Source of the DNA: SAR202 cluster bacterium
GTDB lineage: Bacteria > Chloroflexota > Dehalococcoidia > Lucifugimonadales > JASMAO01
DNA length: 5,910 nucleotides
Assembly: GCA_030754315.1 (NCBI GenBank)
Contig: JASMAO010000084.1
Location: 1-5,910 of the forward strand
Direction: 5' to 3'
Notes under the pieces: generated by a model
The model's database searches: none
Told to the model about the DNA's origin: nothing
Seen by the model: the letters and a program-made list of their open reading frames with translations, nothing else
Part shown: in pieces, positions 5,895 through 5,910 of the stretch
Layout of the letters: each line of letters opens with the position of its first letter
Position numbering within the stretch: position 1 is the stretch's first letter
Translations under genes and position numbers: made by a program

Positions 5895-5910
5895 AGGGAG
5901 GAATAAGTTG
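5895..5910 (+). promoter_or_regulatory. Ribosome binding site and possible TTG start of the next gene
   Basis: AGGGAGG (5895-5901) is a strong Shine-Dalgarno match six bases before a TTG at 5908-5910, the last codon of the window. TTG is also the start used by the NHL gene. A TTGACA (5890-5895) overlaps the site and could instead be a -35 box whose -10 lies off the edge. Only the sequence beyond the window can decide. Confidence 0.4.

Overview
The window is an ordinary-looking stretch of bacterial chromosome with every recognisable gene on the + strand: the end of an HpcH/HpaI-type aldolase gene, a probable alpha/alpha-toroid protein of unknown function, a DUF1800 protein, a six-bladed NHL-repeat propeller and an MBL-fold metallohydrolase. 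Nothing looks like an RNA gene, CRISPR array, insertion sequence or phage gene. Base composition is middling, Shine-Dalgarno sequences are readable, and one start codon is clearly TTG. From memory of the families, the aldolase subtype (the VAPGDLAQTMG motif) and the NHL protein (start with LGYSHTIG, end with EKFFWGPTSV) resemble proteins common in uncultured marine bacteria, particularly SAR202-type Chloroflexota. That assignment is inference; no search was run.

Layout. Bases 2-466 hold the C-terminal 154 residues of the aldolase, whose 5' part lies off the left edge. Bases 467-748 are non-coding. The toroid-like protein occupies 749-1951. After a 197-base gap comes DUF1800 (2149-3591), followed only 48 bases later by the NHL protein (3640-4662); these two are the best candidates for a shared transcript. 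Bases 4663-4938 are a regulatory region: a hairpin with a nearby T-run that may end the NHL transcript, then a strong sigma-70-like promoter (TTGACA, 17 bases, TAAATT) whose spacer is entirely G and C, then a leader of about 60 bases and a good ribosome binding site in front of the MBL-fold gene (4939-5799). Bases 5800-5910 contain two small hairpins and, at the very edge, a Shine-Dalgarno sequence six bases before a TTG that may open the next gene.

How the genes might work together. The aldolase and MBL-fold genes look like independent enzymes, the latter with its own promoter. The DUF1800-NHL pair is the most unusual arrangement: DUF1800 proteins are commonly encoded beside a DUF1501 protein, and here a cytoplasmic-looking beta-propeller takes that place. 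The upstream toroid protein may or may not belong with them. I see no convincing evidence for a complete new system, but the DUF1800-NHL pair, the orphan toroid protein and the GC-spacer promoter deserve a second look.
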